From Adiantum capillus-veneris (taxonomy: Eukaryota; Streptophyta; Polypodiopsida; Polypodiales; Pteridaceae): 64,000 nt of DNA. The stretch lies in contig CM043957.1 of the NCBI GenBank assembly GCA_014529385.2, forward strand, positions 72,136,381-72,200,380. The letters are read 5' to 3'. The translations under genes and the position numbers were made by a program. The notes under the pieces were generated by a model. It did no database searches and was not told where the DNA came from. It saw only the letters and a program-made list of their open reading frames with translations. Shown here piece by piece: positions 11,805-24,048 of this stretch; the stretch's first letter is position 1; each line of letters opens with the position of its first letter.

Positions 11805-13325
11805 TGTAACATTTAATGGCCTAAAAACTTGTGTGTAGCGGAAATTAGCATGAACATAGTGGGCATTTCATTAGAATAGATTCCTAATGAGAATTACAAG
11901 AGTGCTTGGGTGGAGAGAGCAACAAAAAGCATAACACCTAGTTAGATAGCATCGACAATACTTTCAAAAGAGAGAGAAATTAAGCTATTGACAACAGTTG
12001 AGGACCGGACTTGCATGGAGCCGGTCCCCCTCCAAAAGGCTTTGTATTATGGTTTCTCCCATCAAGAGAGACATTGTACAATACAATTCTTTGTGTTCCT
12101 TCAAGACTAGCTAGTGCAATGAAGATGAAAGATTCATGCACTAAGCAAAACACTTAGCAAACACAACATAAATTATCCCCGGTCTCAGACCCAAGACCTC
12201 ACACACCTTCGAAGATGGTGAGAGCTAGCAGGGTATGAGAGTAGATTGAGAGGGAGAAGGAGTATCTTACGAGAAAGATGTACATCTCCTCACATAATCA
12301 CTCATATTAGCATAGCTTAGCTTAGTAATTAGCTTGGTAGAGGAGATGAGCATACATTGAAGCTTGGCTCTTGGTTGGATTTGCATCCACATGCCAAGAG
12401 TGTGTCGATGTAGGCTTCTATCTCACAAGCTTGGAGTAGGTGATGAGCTCTCCATTAAAGCTTGGGAAGAGACAGTCTTCTTTACTTCACACATAGACTA
12501 TGTGTGAGTGTGTGTGTGATAATGCCTTGCAAAAATCAGCCCCCTCTCTCTCTTGGGCGAGCCCCCTTGCTAATTGCTCTTCCTCTACCCTCATTGGGCC
12601 TCCCCAAGTCAAGCCAATGATTATTAAGCAGCATAAGTGATAGCCTTTTGACACGTGTCTCCCTTTCCCCTTTTGTGAGAGCTTTAGGTAATTTAATAAT
12701 TCAACTAAACTCTCATTGGACCCCTTTGCCTCCTGGCCAATAGGAATTAGGCAAGCCATTGGGCTAGTGAATGCTCATTGGACCCCTTGGGAGACTGTCC
12801 AATAGTCATCTAGGAGACTTAATTATCATTGGTTCTTTTATTAAGTGTTTTTAAATTAATTAAACTAGATTTACTCTAGCTTAATTCTCATTGTTCCACC
12901 TCCAAGGCCATCCAATAGGAATTAGGCACACCTTGTGGGCATCTGGCCTAGGGAGCTAACATCTGTCCCTCATTACCTTTGTGTAAAGGAAGCTTGTGTG
13001 TGTGTGTGTGTGTGTGTGTGACTTTCTCTCTCATCCCCTACAAGAAAGGCTCGCCCCCTCCCAAGTAGGGATTGCAAAGACTTTTTGGGTCACACACAAA
13101 GCATCCAATTCCCCTAGGGTTGACCTTTGGACACAACCTTTGAATTTTGGAACCTTAGCATTTTGGAAGTCTTAATGGGATGAACCTTAGGGTCTTTTTA
13201 GCCCATTGTTGCACATGGATCTTTGCAAATGGCCCCCCCTTTGGATCCCTATTTTCCCTCCTTTGGATCCCTACTGTGGCCGGTCTGCTAGCTTAACCAA
13301 TATTTTAGCTTTTTCTCCCCTGGCA
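11805..13325 (-). mobile_element. Possible LTR of unassigned element
   Basis: About 1.5 kb without recognisable coding. On the minus strand it could begin TGCCAGGGGAG right after a purine-rich AATGTGGGGAAG (13326-13337, PPT-like) and end GTTACA at 11805. This would suit a 3' LTR for the chromovirus ending at 13756, but it does not resemble the LTR-like block upstream of that element's gag (25359-26073), so the assignment is unresolved. It contains a (GT)n run near 13000 and an inverted pair GACCGG/CCGGTC near 12007-12030. Confidence 0.3.
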
Positions 13326-13337
13326 CTTCCCCACATT

Positions 13338-13755
13338 AAATGATCAGTTTAATATGAGAAAATCATTTAGGAGAATTAGATATTGATTATTATGACATTA
13401 TCTCTCTCTTGAAATCATAGTCGTCTTCGACTGTGGTGTAGAGAAGATAAATCATATTCATGAGTCCTTTTCTTAGTGGATAGAGGATCCCTATGTTACC
13501 CTACGACATCATTCCACAATAGATGACTAGTCCATTTGGCGCTTGAGAGCCTGAGGCTGCCGCAAGCATGTCTGCACATTAGTCCTATCAGTCTTCCATA
13601 GTAGAGTGACAAGCTCTACTTGGTGTTTGGGAGACGTCGTCTTCGCAAACTTGATCTAAGCATGCATACTAGTTCATTTTTGTGCACAATAAAGAAAAAG
13701 AGTGTCTTATAAGACAAAAAAAACTTTGTTCATTTTTAACATTTTGTACATTTTC
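13338..13755 (-). other. 3' untranslated spacer of chromovirus
   Basis: Noncoding stretch between the chromovirus stop and the PPT-like run. It holds two imperfect ~105-bp direct repeats (about 13505-13610 and 13595-13680) sharing CCA-A-TAGA, TGAC-AG and CGCAA blocks. Confidence 0.4.
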
Positions 13756-14370
13756 TTACTCTTGGGAAGCATTGTAAGCATTGAAAAGGTTAAGGTTATC
13801 CTTTAATTGTATGCCTTGCATCCATCTAGCATCTTCAAAAGGATAATTCTTAAACTTAATAAGATATCTTCGGATAGTCGTACCGCCTCTTAATACCTTG
13901 TCTTCATGTCGGAGAATGGACTCGGGCTGCAACACCTCCTCTTGGTCCTCGATCTCCGGTGGGTCTTCAATAGTTGGTTCTTGAGGTGGCTCTCCTTTGT
14001 AAGGCTTTAATAGGCTCGCATGGAAAGCATTGTGTATGAGCCAATGATTGGGCAACTTGAGTTGATAGGCCATCTCATTGATTGGCCTAAGAATCTAGAA
14101 GGGACCATAGTACCTTTTTGCTAGTTTAGTATAGTACTTTTGGTGGCCCGTAGGATTCTTGCCTGTCGTGTGCCTTAATCGAGCCTTGGGAAACTTTAAT
14201 AAGACCCAATCATTTTCTTTAAAGGCTTGGGATCTTCTGTGCTTGTTAGCAGCAGCCTTTTGCCTCTGCTGTGAGATAGAGATAGCATCCCTAATCTTTT
14301 GAAAAGATTCTTGTAGGTCCCGGCTATACTCATCTGCAACGAAGATCTTCCCATGTACCTTAAGTAGCAA
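13756..14370 (-). pseudogene. Chromovirus integrase C-terminus with chromodomain
   Basis: Two frames. 14370-14095 carries the integrase C-terminal region (KIRDAISISQQRQKAAANKH, DWVLLKFPKARLRHT). 14073-13756 carries HNAFHASLLKPYKGEPPQEP followed by a chromodomain-like stretch (ESILRHEDKVLRGG, RRYLIKFKNYPFEDARW). The aromatic/acidic pattern and the final W match chromodomains of Ty3/gypsy chromoviruses, which target histone marks in the host. A short frameshift or stop separates the frames near 14080. Confidence 0.85.
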
Positions 14371-14379
14371 GGGACTTTT

Positions 14380-15690
14380 TTATCTTCCCTCAATTACCTC
14401 GAAAGGTGCTTTTCCCGTGGAAGTATGTATAGTGTTATTGTAAGCATACTCCACTAAGGGTAAGTACTTCTCCCATTGGGATCTTTGATCTACTTCCGTT
14501 ACATAGGCTTTTAGTAGATCGAGAATGGTTAGGTTAGCTATTTCACTTTGGCCATCCGTTTGTGGATGATAGGCAGAAGAGAAGTTTAGCCTTGTCCCTA
14601 AATTCTCAAAGAGACCCTTCGAGAAATCACTGGTCATTCTAGGATCTTTATCTGACACTATGGAAATTGGCAAGCCATGGTACTTGAAAATTTGGGAAAT
14701 GAAGAGGGTTGCCATTTGATGGGCTTTGATAGTCTTTTTGACAGGTATAAAATGAGCTTGTTTACTGAACCTGTCTACTATCGTCCATATTCCCGTATTC
14801 CCATGGATAGACTTTGTAGGATCTGCATGAATTAGAATGGGTGCGATCGTGAAAGCTTGCTTGAGAGTTTGAAATGCTTTCGCGGCCGCTGAGTCCCAGA
14901 CAAACTTATTGTGGCCTGTCAACATTGTGAGTGCTGTAACCACCTTGGAGTATCCCTGTATAAAGATACAATAAGAATTTGCAAATCCAAGGAAACATTG
15001 AACATCTATTACCGATGGGGGTGTCTCCCAATCAAGGATGGTTTTAACCTTTTTTGGATCCAAGGAGATTCCCTTTTCAGAAATTACATAACCAAAAAAT
15101 TCCACCTTAGATTGATGAAAAGAGCACTTCTCCAACTTTGCATGTAATCCTGATGCACGAAGCTTTTCAAGCACTAATCGTACATGGTGCTCATGCTCTT
15201 CTTGATCCTTGGAAAATATCAAGATATCATCCAAATATATTACCACAGAATTATCCAAATACTCCCGAAAGATATCGTTCATTAAATGTTGAAAAACAGC
15301 TGGGACATTTGTGAGACCAAATGGCATGATGGTATATTCAAAGTGGCCATACCTTGTCGGCAAGGTTGTCTTCCATTCATCACCTTCTTTGATTCTGACT
15401 AGGTTGTAAGCACCACTAATTAGATCTATTTTTGTAAATATTCTTGCCTTGCCAAGGCGCTCAAGAAGCTCTGGGTTCAAGGGAAGGGGATAGCAATTCT
15501 TGACGGTGATCTTGTTTAGGCCCCTATAAACCACGCACATTCGGAGAGTTCCGTCCTTCTTTTTTACAAAGAGTATTGGAGCTCCTGCTGGGGACTTTGA
15601 ATGCCGTATGAACCCCTTATCAAGATTCTCATCAATATTTTTCCGTAATTCTACCAATTCATCTTGAGATAGCTTGTATATTGAGCCCAA
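14380..15690 (-). pseudogene. Chromovirus RT fused to integrase core, RNase H deleted
   Basis: A 436-residue open frame. Residues ~1-270 are a Ty3/gypsy reverse transcriptase: [40 protein letters not shown] and catalytic [11 protein letters not shown]. At about residue 287 ([11 protein letters not shown]) the RNase H text is missing and the frame runs straight into the integrase core: [15 protein letters not shown] (first Asp), [13 protein letters not shown] (second Asp) and [10 protein letters not shown] (Glu). The deletion removes RNase H and the integrase HHCC finger yet preserves the frame. Family and motifs are clear; function is not expected. Confidence 0.92.
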
Positions 15691-16105
15691 AGGGGGCTGG
15701 GTTCCCTCCTAAAGCTCTATAGCACAATCATAGGTTCGATGCTCCGGTAAGAGGTCTGCATTATTCTTCTCAAAAACATCATTGTAATCTTAATATTGAC
15801 GTGGCAATGCCTCCATGATTTTTGTTGTCGATGTGTCGGTTGGTGTTGCAAATATCAGGAAAGTTGGATACTTTTTGGCTGCACGCATGAAGACCTTGGC
15901 TCCAAGATATATAGGCCTATTATGCCTTCCCTTCTTCTTTTGGACTTTTTGTGGTTCAATTCTTTGAGCCCTCCAATCAATGTCAGGATTATGTAATTCA
16001 AGCCACGGTAGCCCAATAACAATTGGACTGCTTGGGCTTTGTATAATATTGAACGCTATTCTTGAAACATGCTCCTGCAATGTTACTTCTATGGGGCGAG
16101 TTTCA
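15691..16105 (-). pseudogene. Chromovirus protease, C-terminal part
   Basis: The frame reads RPIEVTLQEHVSRIAFNI then SPIVIGLPWLELHNPDIDW, a retropepsin C-terminal half (IGLPWL replaces ILGxPWL). It continues the protease start found at 24054-24362; the Copia element sits exactly between the halves with a TACCT duplication. A few stops separate this from the RT frame. Confidence 0.85.
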
Positions 16106-16110
16106 TACCT

Positions 16111-16302
16111 TGAAGGAGTACGAGCGGAAGTGCGACGCGAGAGAGAGTGCGAGAAGAAGAGCACAACGATATGGTGAACTCGCTCTACTGTAATGTGTAG
16201 AGTATAGTGAGTTCTTATTAGGTTTTTACAAAAGAATATGTGTACATACCTGGTGGCCCGCCCACTTACCTGGGCGACCACATTGGGATTTATACCCCAA
16301 CA
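16111..16302 (-). repeat. Copia 3' LTR
   Basis: 192 bp, TGAAGGAGTACG to ACCCCAACA in plus orientation, flanked on the left by TACCT. A purine-rich AAGTGGGAGG (minus strand, about 16303-16315) is the adjacent PPT. Confidence 0.95.
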
Positions 16303-16315
16303 ACCTCCCACTTAA
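16303..16315 (-). other. Copia polypurine tract
   Basis: The minus strand reads TTTAAGTGGGAGGT immediately before the LTR start TGTTGGGG. This is the usual primer site for plus-strand DNA synthesis. Confidence 0.8.
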
Positions 16316-16406
16316 AGTCCAATGTGGTACTTTAAGTGTGAGAGAAGCTACTATACAAGCTAATATACAAGAAATGTAGAGAAGTGATGTACTACCCTAC
16401 ACCTAA

Positions 16407-19038
16407 CTACTTGCGAAAATGCGCAAAGCTCTCTGAGGGAAGTCCTTTTGTAAGTAGATCAGCAGGATTTTCTGTGGTGTGCACTTTGACAAGCTGAAGT
16501 TGCTTATCCTCGAGCATTTCCCTGATGAAATGATACTTCACATCCACATGCTTTGTCTTTGAGTGATAAACTGGATTGCGAGCCAATTGTATAGCACTTT
16601 GACTATCACAATATAACACAGGCATCTCTTCTTTGATTCCCAAATCTGTTACTAGTCGATTAAGCCAAATTGATTCTTTGCATGCCTCTGATGCTGCAAC
16701 ATATTCAGCCTCTGTAGTAGACTGAGTAACACAATCTTGTAATCTAGAACGCCATGATACTGCTCCACCAGCCAATGTAAAGACATGCCCTGACGTAGAC
16801 CTTCGGTTGTCTAAGTCACCTGCATAATCTGAGTCTGTAAAACCCTTTACACTTAGCTCCTGACTCCCATAGCATATACGCATCCTCTTTGTAGCTTTTA
16901 GGTATCTCAATATTCCTTTCACTGCCTCCCAATGTTTCTTGCCTGGGTTTGACATGTATCGACTTACTACTCCCACTGCAAATGCAATGTCTGGGCGAGT
17001 AGCAATCATTGCATACATCAAACTACCCACTACAGACGCATATGGAATCTTATCCATTTCAGCTTGTTCTTCCTCAGACACAGGACAATCTTGTTTGCTA
17101 AGTTTCACATATGGTGGCAATGGAACACTCAATGCCTTTCCCTTCTCCATATTGAAACGTTGCAAAACCTTGTCAATATACTCTGTTTGAGATAACCAAA
17201 TCAACTTCTTTGATCTGTCTCTCTCAATGCGCATACCAAGTATATGACTTGCCTCACCCATGTCTTTCATGTCAAACGATTTTGCCATCTTTGACTTCAA
17301 AGCTGAAATTTCTTCCAAGTGCTTGCCAGCAATCAACATGTCATCCACATACAAAATAAGGATCAGTCAACTACCATCCTTAGCCTTCTTTGTATATAGA
17401 TAGTGATCGAACTCACTACGTTTGTAGCCTTGAGAAAGCATAAACTTGTGGAATTTATGGTACCATGCCCTCGGTGATTGTTTTAAGCCATAAAGACTCT
17501 TTAACAACTGGCATACCCAATCTTCCTTGCCTTTCTCAACAAACCCTTCTGGCTGCTGCATGTAAATTTCCACATCTAAATCACCATGCAAGAACGCTGT
17601 CTTGACATCCATTTGGTGCAAAACCAAATCTAATATGGCAACCAATGCAAGAAAGCATCTCAATGTAGTCATCTTGACCACCGGAGAGAAGACTTCATCA
17701 AAGTCAATGCCTTGTTGTTGCTTAAAGCCCTTGGCAACAAGCCTTGCTTTGTACTTTGGCTGACTATCATGAGCGGTGATCTTATACCTGTAAACCCATT
17801 TACAAGGTAGAGCCTTTTTGCCCTGTGGTAATTTAACTAGCTTCCATGTCTTGTTTTTATGCAGAGCTGTCATCTCTGACTGCATGGCCAATTGCCAATT
17901 CCCGGAGTCCTTCATTTGCACTGCTTCCTTGTAACATGAAGGCTCATTGCAATCCGTCAACATGACATAGTTCATAGATGGAACAAACCTGTCAGGAGGT
18001 CGCGTGACACGTCCAGATCTACGCACAATAGGTGGCTCAGGCTCAACCACAACCTGTGGTTCCACTCTATCCTGTCCTTGCTCCTCTTGAGCCCTGACAT
18101 TTTGTCTTGCACGTGCAGGTCCATCTTCTTGGAAGACAACTCTTCTAATCTCCTCAACCCTCTCTGGTTTAGAATGATATTTGGATTCATTAAAGTGAAC
18201 ATCATTGCTGCGGACAACCTTTCTGGATTCGGGATCCCAAAGCCTGTACCCCATCTCACCAGAATTACCATAGCCTAGAAAGATGCACTTTCTACTCTTT
18301 GGCTCAAGTTTGTTCCTAAATTCCTTTGGAACGTCAGTATATGCCTCACAGCCAAAGACTCTGAGATGCTTGTATGAGGGCATTTTGCCTGACCATACTA
18401 TCTCTGGCACTGAATCCTTCTGCAAAACCTTGCTAGGAGATCTATTTACAAGATGAACAACTGTTGATACAGCTTCAACCCAAAACCCATTTGGCAGTTG
18501 TGCATTAGACAACATACTTCTAAACTTCTCTTGTATGGTCCTATTCATCCTCTCAGCAACACCATTTTGAGGAGGATTGTAAGGAGCAGTAAGTTCACGT
18601 TTTATACCTTTTGACTCACAAAAGTCCTGAAAGGCCTTTGAAACATACTCTCCACCATTGTCAGTGCGTAAGCATTTAAGCTTCTTGCCACTCTGATTCT
18701 CCACAAGTGTCACAAACGTTTTGAAAACACTAAACGCTTCATCCTTGTGCTTGAGAAAGTAAACCCATACTTTCCTCGAGTAATCATCTATAAATGTCAT
18801 AAAGTAAGAAGCTCCCCCTAGAGATAGGTTAGGCATAGGTCCACACAAATCACTATGAACAAGTGCCAACTGTGTATCTCTTCTACTGCTTCTATGCTTA
18901 TGTGGCTGCTGTGTTTGCTTACCATACAGACAATGTTCACAGAATTCAAAATCATTAAATGAAAAGCCAGGCAAATAACCAGAACGAGACAAGATTTCCA
19001 TTCCCTTCTTGGACATATGTCCTAACCGGCTATGCCAC
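16407..19038 (-). pseudogene. Copia pol: integrase, RT, RNase H
   Basis: One frame from the solo-LTR edge to 16407 with a single internal TGA at 17367-17369. In order: GAG-pre-integrase (HSRLGHMS), integrase DD35E (HSDLCGPMPN, LRTDNGGEYVS, PPQNGVAERMNRTI), RT (DEVFSPVVKMTTLR, MDVKTAFLHGDLD, YVDDMLIAGK) and RNase H (KGFTDSDYAGDLDNR, STTEAEYVAA, DSQSAIQL, KHVDVKYHFIRE). The TGA falls five codons before YVDD. Without the solo LTR and a few stops this would be close to an intact Copia polyprotein C-terminus. Confidence 0.95.
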
Positions 19039-20737
19039 TGATAGCCGTTTTTCGGCTCTCTGTGATTGCCATAGTGAGTTATCCCTCCCTATCACATCAC
19101 TCAAACACTGTGGTTACCCTCACCCTTTCACTGTATATAGGTGTGTGTGAGCTAGGGGACTTTTCCCATATCTCCTTACTGAAATAAAAAACCCTCAATT
19201 AGCTAGGCATTGGGCTAGTTGAGCCAAAAAAATAAAAAATATAAGTATATTATGGCCCATGCGTATGTAAATATTTCTTTGTATATAGGGCCTAAATAAA
19301 ATATTTTTTCATAATTATTTTGGTATTTATTTAAATATTTCTACCTAGGTGTGTGTTATTTATGCTCTGTACATTGCCTCACCATTACCACAATTTTTCT
19401 TACCATTTTTCATACTCTTTATTCCATATAGAAATATTTTCATGTAAGCTTCTCTTATATTTGGTGTAACTCCACCCCAACAAAAATCCAAAAAAACTAG
19501 TTTTATTTATGTGTATATTTTTTCACTATTGTGATTTTTTCCCTTCCTACATCTATTTTGTTTTTTTTCTAAAAAATTAGAACACCAAAAATATTTATCT
19601 TTTTATGGTAGCCTCATAATGAGAGAGATTTCTTTTGACCCCTTTATATTTTTTTCACTTATATTATTTATATTTGACATGTACATATTTTTTAGACCCC
19701 TCAATATTTGATTTTCTTAGTTGTACTATTCACTTATATCATGATCTCAACAATATCTTCAATTATAGACCTACCAAATAAGGTCAAGGGTAGGTGGCAT
19801 GCATACATGCACTATGGAGGGCTCACTCTTGGAGGTATTCAAAAGAATCATCCAAAGAAGGACCCCACAAGGACCTTGTGCAATGGAAAAAAACGGTTGG
19901 TTTTGCTGAATTTTTAAAGTTCACTTGCTCTCCGAATTTGAAAAGGTGATACAAACAAAAGTTGTAGCTCGTGGGATGAACTTTTGCCTCAAATTTTTTC
20001 ATATTTTTTTGAGTGTGAGCTATGATTTTATTAGTGGACCCCAGTTTTCCCATGCTATGCAGCCACACTCTCTCTTCCACTTTATCATTTTCCTCTTTCA
20101 CACACACTTCTCCACTCAGCATCCCCACCTCTCTCACCACTCCTCTCTGCACCCTACTCACCTTCTCCTCAACCTTGAAGAATAAGAGAAACCATGGTGA
20201 ACTCATACCTCCCACACACAATTCCATTCCAAAATTGACCACCTAGTCTCATTTTTCCTCCTCCAAATTACCCATATCTATCAAAAAAACCAAAAATTTC
20301 AGCCTCTTCTCTTAAAAGACAGCATCATGGTGGTTGATTACTCAGCTTCAATTACCTTGTCTCTCAAGGAAGGTCAAGAGTGGAGAAAAAATGTACCGTC
20401 AAAGTTAGTGGACCGTCAACAAGCGTCAAAATTGGCCCTACTCAAGACACTTGGAGCATCAACCTTGTAAGAAATCCACCTTTTCTTACCTCTTAAGAGT
20501 TTTTCTTCCTTATTTGTATCCTACATGGATACTCCCATTGTAAATATCCAATTCCATTTGTAAATTAATACTAACTCTACTAACACTAACCCACTATGAA
20601 AAGTCCTATCACCTCCATTTCTCTCCTCTCTGTTTCCCCACCAACTTCTTGATAATTCCAAGCAAAAGAAATTAGATAAATTTCTGAAAATCTAACCCAA
20701 CCATGGTTAGAAGAGTAACCCTAGCCTTCAAAATTGC

Positions 20738-20745
20738 TATAAAAG
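20738..20745 (+). promoter_or_regulatory. TATA box of solo LTR
   Basis: TATAAAAG followed by a purine-rich leader. About 1 kb of R/U5-like sequence follows to the LTR end. Confidence 0.55.
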
Positions 20746-21393
20746 GAGGGTGTAGCTAGCACAAAAAGGGGGGAGAAGAAAGAGCACTATGCTATAGCTT
20801 GAGAAGCCAAGCTCAACCTCTTGAGTGGAATCTCATTGGCATTAGGTATATGTATGTGTTGTATTAGGGGTGATTAGCAAGGGAACTCTATGCCATTGTA
20901 AGAGAGAGTGATCATTAAATTGAGAGTAGGAAATCTATCATTTCTCCTACTAGAGTAAGCCCAACATTTGCTGAATCAAGGAGGGTGAATTTGGACTAAG
21001 CATGGATACCTTGTCTCCCTTCCAACGTGAAGTCATGGACAATAATGATGTGTAAGTGTCTTGGTGTTTTATTTAAGTTCTTGATAGCTTGTCTCCGGGT
21101 ATTGTTATCAATTTAGCCATAAATCCCACATGCTGTAAGAGGGCGACAGGGTGGAGAGGACTCCCCTGGCCTTAAGACAGTGATTGGGGTGGCTTTTTTC
21201 TTGTGATGTGTTGTGGTGTAATTTACTCAGGCTATGTTGAACAAATACTAATCTCACTTTGATTGGTCATGACAGATTTGTAAGAAGGCATTAGTGCAAC
21301 AAGCACCCCCTTCCCCCTTCTCTCTCTTTCTTACATATATATATTTATGTTTGCTTGATCATTAACGATACACTTCAAAGCAGCCCGAGCACC

Positions 21394-21394
<1 letters not shown>

Positions 21395-21478
<84 letters not shown>
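21395..21478 (+). repeat. (CT)n microsatellite inside solo LTR
   Basis: About 42 CT units within the R/U5-like part. Confidence 0.95.
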
Positions 21479-21481
<3 letters not shown>

Positions 21482-21740
21482 TTTTAGTGTGTGAGAGTGT
21501 TCCATTGGTGTTAGGGTTAGTGTAAATTCCTTGCTTGTTTGTGGGTTGCTCTAACAATTCTCCTCTTTTGCGTCCTAGTTCGCTCTTAAACTAGGTGGTG
21601 CCCCTTGTGTAGTTGGGATTTGGCTGGGGGTTTGTTGTTTTGGTTTGTGTTGTGTTGTGCCCCAGCCGCATTGAGCAGCACGGGAGCCTTGAAGGGTGTC
21701 TAGAGGTTGCTTTTCTTGTTGCCCGCCCCGGACCGCTTCA

Positions 21741-23077
21741 CCACAAAGAAACGTTCGGCTACTCGGTTACACTGATTACATTTTTAGAGACATTTGATAC
21801 ATAAATCATGTAAAGTCCTCCAGACTTTACTCCATGTGCTACTATCATAGAACCCTTGGATATCTTCCACATGTTCTGTCCAAAAGTGGTGACGTAGCCA
21901 GCATCATCAAGTAAACCTGTGCTGATCAAGCTCTTTGTAATTGCGGGAACATGTCTCACATTCTTCAGCGTGAAAGAAGAGCCATTCTGAAACATCAATT
22001 AAACATCTCCAACATCTAAGATCTCACATGTTTGCCCATTGCCTAGCCGAACATGATCTTTAGTGGTCACATAAGAGGTAAACCACTCCTTGTTTGGAGA
22101 CACATGAAGTGATGCCCCTGAGTCTATAATCCAGTCACTCAGTGCATTTCCATCAGATGGTGTAAGAAGAGCTGAGTCCATTGTATTCTTCAAGAAGTAG
22201 ATGTCTCCTGACACTAGATTGTCATCCTCTGCAACAGTGTTTGTCACATTTATTTCTTGAATCTTCACTGAGGACTTGTTCTTCTCACCATGGTCTTCAA
22301 CTTTGTCTTTGCCTTTTTCTTCTTTCCATTCTCTGCAGTCTCTTTTCATGTGAACCTTCTTGCCACAATGGTAGCATTCTATGTCACTCTTGCCTTTAGC
22401 ACTGCGGGACTTGCTACGAGACTGATTCCTCTTTCCACCTTTGTACTTTTCTTTGGTCCTTCCCCTGACAACTAAGGTCGTTCCTTTGCCTTTGTCCATT
22501 GTCTTTCTATTGGTTTCTTCAGTAAGCAGACTTCCTTCTACACCTGCTATGTTCAAACCATCTGGAGGTGCAGAATTACTCAAAGCTGTGCGAAAAGTGT
22601 CCCAACTTTCCGGCAATGTGATCAACAGGAACATAGCTCTAACAGGTTCATCAAACTTGACACCTTGAGCTGACAACTGACTATAGATTGTGTTGAATTC
22701 ATTCAGATGATTGGACATAGGTGTCCCTTCTTTCATCTCAAGTCAACAAGATTCTTAAGCCAGTATACCTGTGACGCTGCACTCTGCTTCTCATAAAGAT
22801 CACTCAGCTTTAACCATGCTTGATAAGCCGACATCTCGTCTGCTACATTGAAGTAAACGCTTTCTGCCAAAGTCAGCATAATGGTAGAAAGTTCCAATTC
22901 ATCCATTTTGCTCCATTCATCTTCGTCCATATCTTCTGGTTTTATCCCCTTGAGCTTTATAGGTTTTATCTGCTTCTTTTGTACCAACACGTGCCAAATC
23001 TGCTTCTTCCACAATGGGAAATTGGTTCCATCCAGCTTCTTGATATTGTAAAGAGCAGTGTTCTGTGATCCAGCCAT
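21741..23077 (-). pseudogene. Copia gag and protease
   Basis: Starts at ATG 23077 (MAGSQNTALYNIKKLDGTNF), a UBN2/Copia gag opening, with W-x-LWKKQIW text. A one-base frameshift near 22733-22740 leads to the second half, containing the CCHC knuckle CYHCGKKVHMKRDC. The protease follows with WIIDSGASLHVSP (D-S-G). A TAA at 21999-22001 and a TAG at 21759-21761 interrupt the frame before the solo LTR. Family assignment is firm. Confidence 0.93.
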
Positions 23078-23842
23078 AGCTACGCTTCACAGTAGTTTAG
23101 TTTTCTGGGAAAAATTCGGCAGAGTTTCCCCTGTAAACTGACCTCTGAACCAATATCAACCTGTCAAATGAACCAAGAAAGCTTCAGATTCTGCAGAAAT
23201 TTTGGCAGAGTCTCCTTTGTAAAATGGCTCTGGTGTACTAAAAATAGACCAAAAAACAGCTCAAAAAACACTGTCTCTCTGACACTGTAAGCTGCGGGTA
23301 AACCTGTCCTGCAGCTGTACTATCTCTCATTGTCCTGTCACTGTCCTATAAGCATAGACTGCGACAATGCCTCAACGGCAGTAAAGCAAAGATGCAATCC
23401 CAACTGTCTAACTCACAGTCAATACATCCTAGCTGCCTATCTAAGGGTGCTCGAGGGATCGCTCCAAGACCTGATGAACTAGTGGATGTCGCCTACAGTC
23501 TGTGTGTAGATGCGCCTGTGTCGTATGTGACACGCCTCCAAGAACTGTGAGCCGTCCTTCGATGTGTAGACAACCACAAATCAACACTCTGGGAGTGTCG
23601 ATATCCTCAGCACCTGCAGTCATTGGCCAAAAACCCCAAATTTGCAGAGTCGGAAATGGCCTGCGTAGACCTTTGTCGAAGCCGAACGGTGGCCGAGATG
23701 ACCTCAGAATGAAATTTTGACAACACCAAGCCCTTTGGGAAAACCCACAAGATTTGGGGCCGTGTCTTCGCCTGTCAAATTTCACTCCAATTTGAGCTGG
23801 TGACTCTAGCCTCCTGAAGTGCTGCCCCGAGCCTCGATCTGA
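23078..23842 (-). other. Copia 5' leader
   Basis: About 765 bp between PBS and gag ATG with no convincing frame. It is the untranslated leader of the Copia RNA. Confidence 0.7.
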
Positions 23843-23854
23843 GCTCTGATACCA
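23843..23854 (-). other. Copia PBS (initiator tRNA-Met)
   Basis: The minus strand reads TGGTATCAGAGC two bases after the 5' LTR end. This is the standard plant Copia primer site complementary to the 3' end of initiator tRNA-Met. Confidence 0.93.
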
Positions 23855-23856
23855 GT

Positions 23857-24048
23857 TGAAGGAGTACGAGCGGAAGTGCGACGCGAGAGAGAGTGCGAGA
23901 AGAAGAGCACAACGATATGGTGAACTCGCTCTACTGTAATGTGTAGAGCATAGTGAGTTCTTATTAGGTTTTTACAAAAGAATATGTGTACATACCTAGC
24001 GGCCTGCCCACTTACCTGGGCGACCACATTGGGCTTTATACCCCAACA
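23857..24048 (-). repeat. Copia 5' LTR
   Basis: 192 bp, TGAAGGAG to CCCCAACA in plus orientation, about 97% identical to the left LTR, followed by TACCT. Confidence 0.95.

Larger units (their letters stand above)
19035..21744 (+). mobile_element. Solo LTR inserted in Copia, TSD CCAC
   Basis: A 2,702-bp insertion (19039-21740) interrupts the Copia frame exactly between ...SLW and HSRLGHMS. It begins TGATAGCC and ends CGCTTCA, and is flanked by CCAC at 19035-19038 and 21741-21744. No retroelement coding is visible inside, and one TATA box in plus orientation marks a promoter. I read it as a solo LTR of a large LTR family left by LTR-LTR recombination. A 4-bp duplication is shorter than the usual 5; the boundary could shift by one base. 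It includes (CT)n at 21395-21478. Confidence 0.8.

Noticed and set aside
12487-12759. Minus-strand 90-residue frame
   Set aside because: Sits in noncoding LTR-like DNA with no domain and ends in a (GT)n-derived tail.
19823-20242. Minus-strand 139-residue frame
   Set aside because: Lies inside the solo LTR, opposite its transcription direction, and has no recognisable domain.
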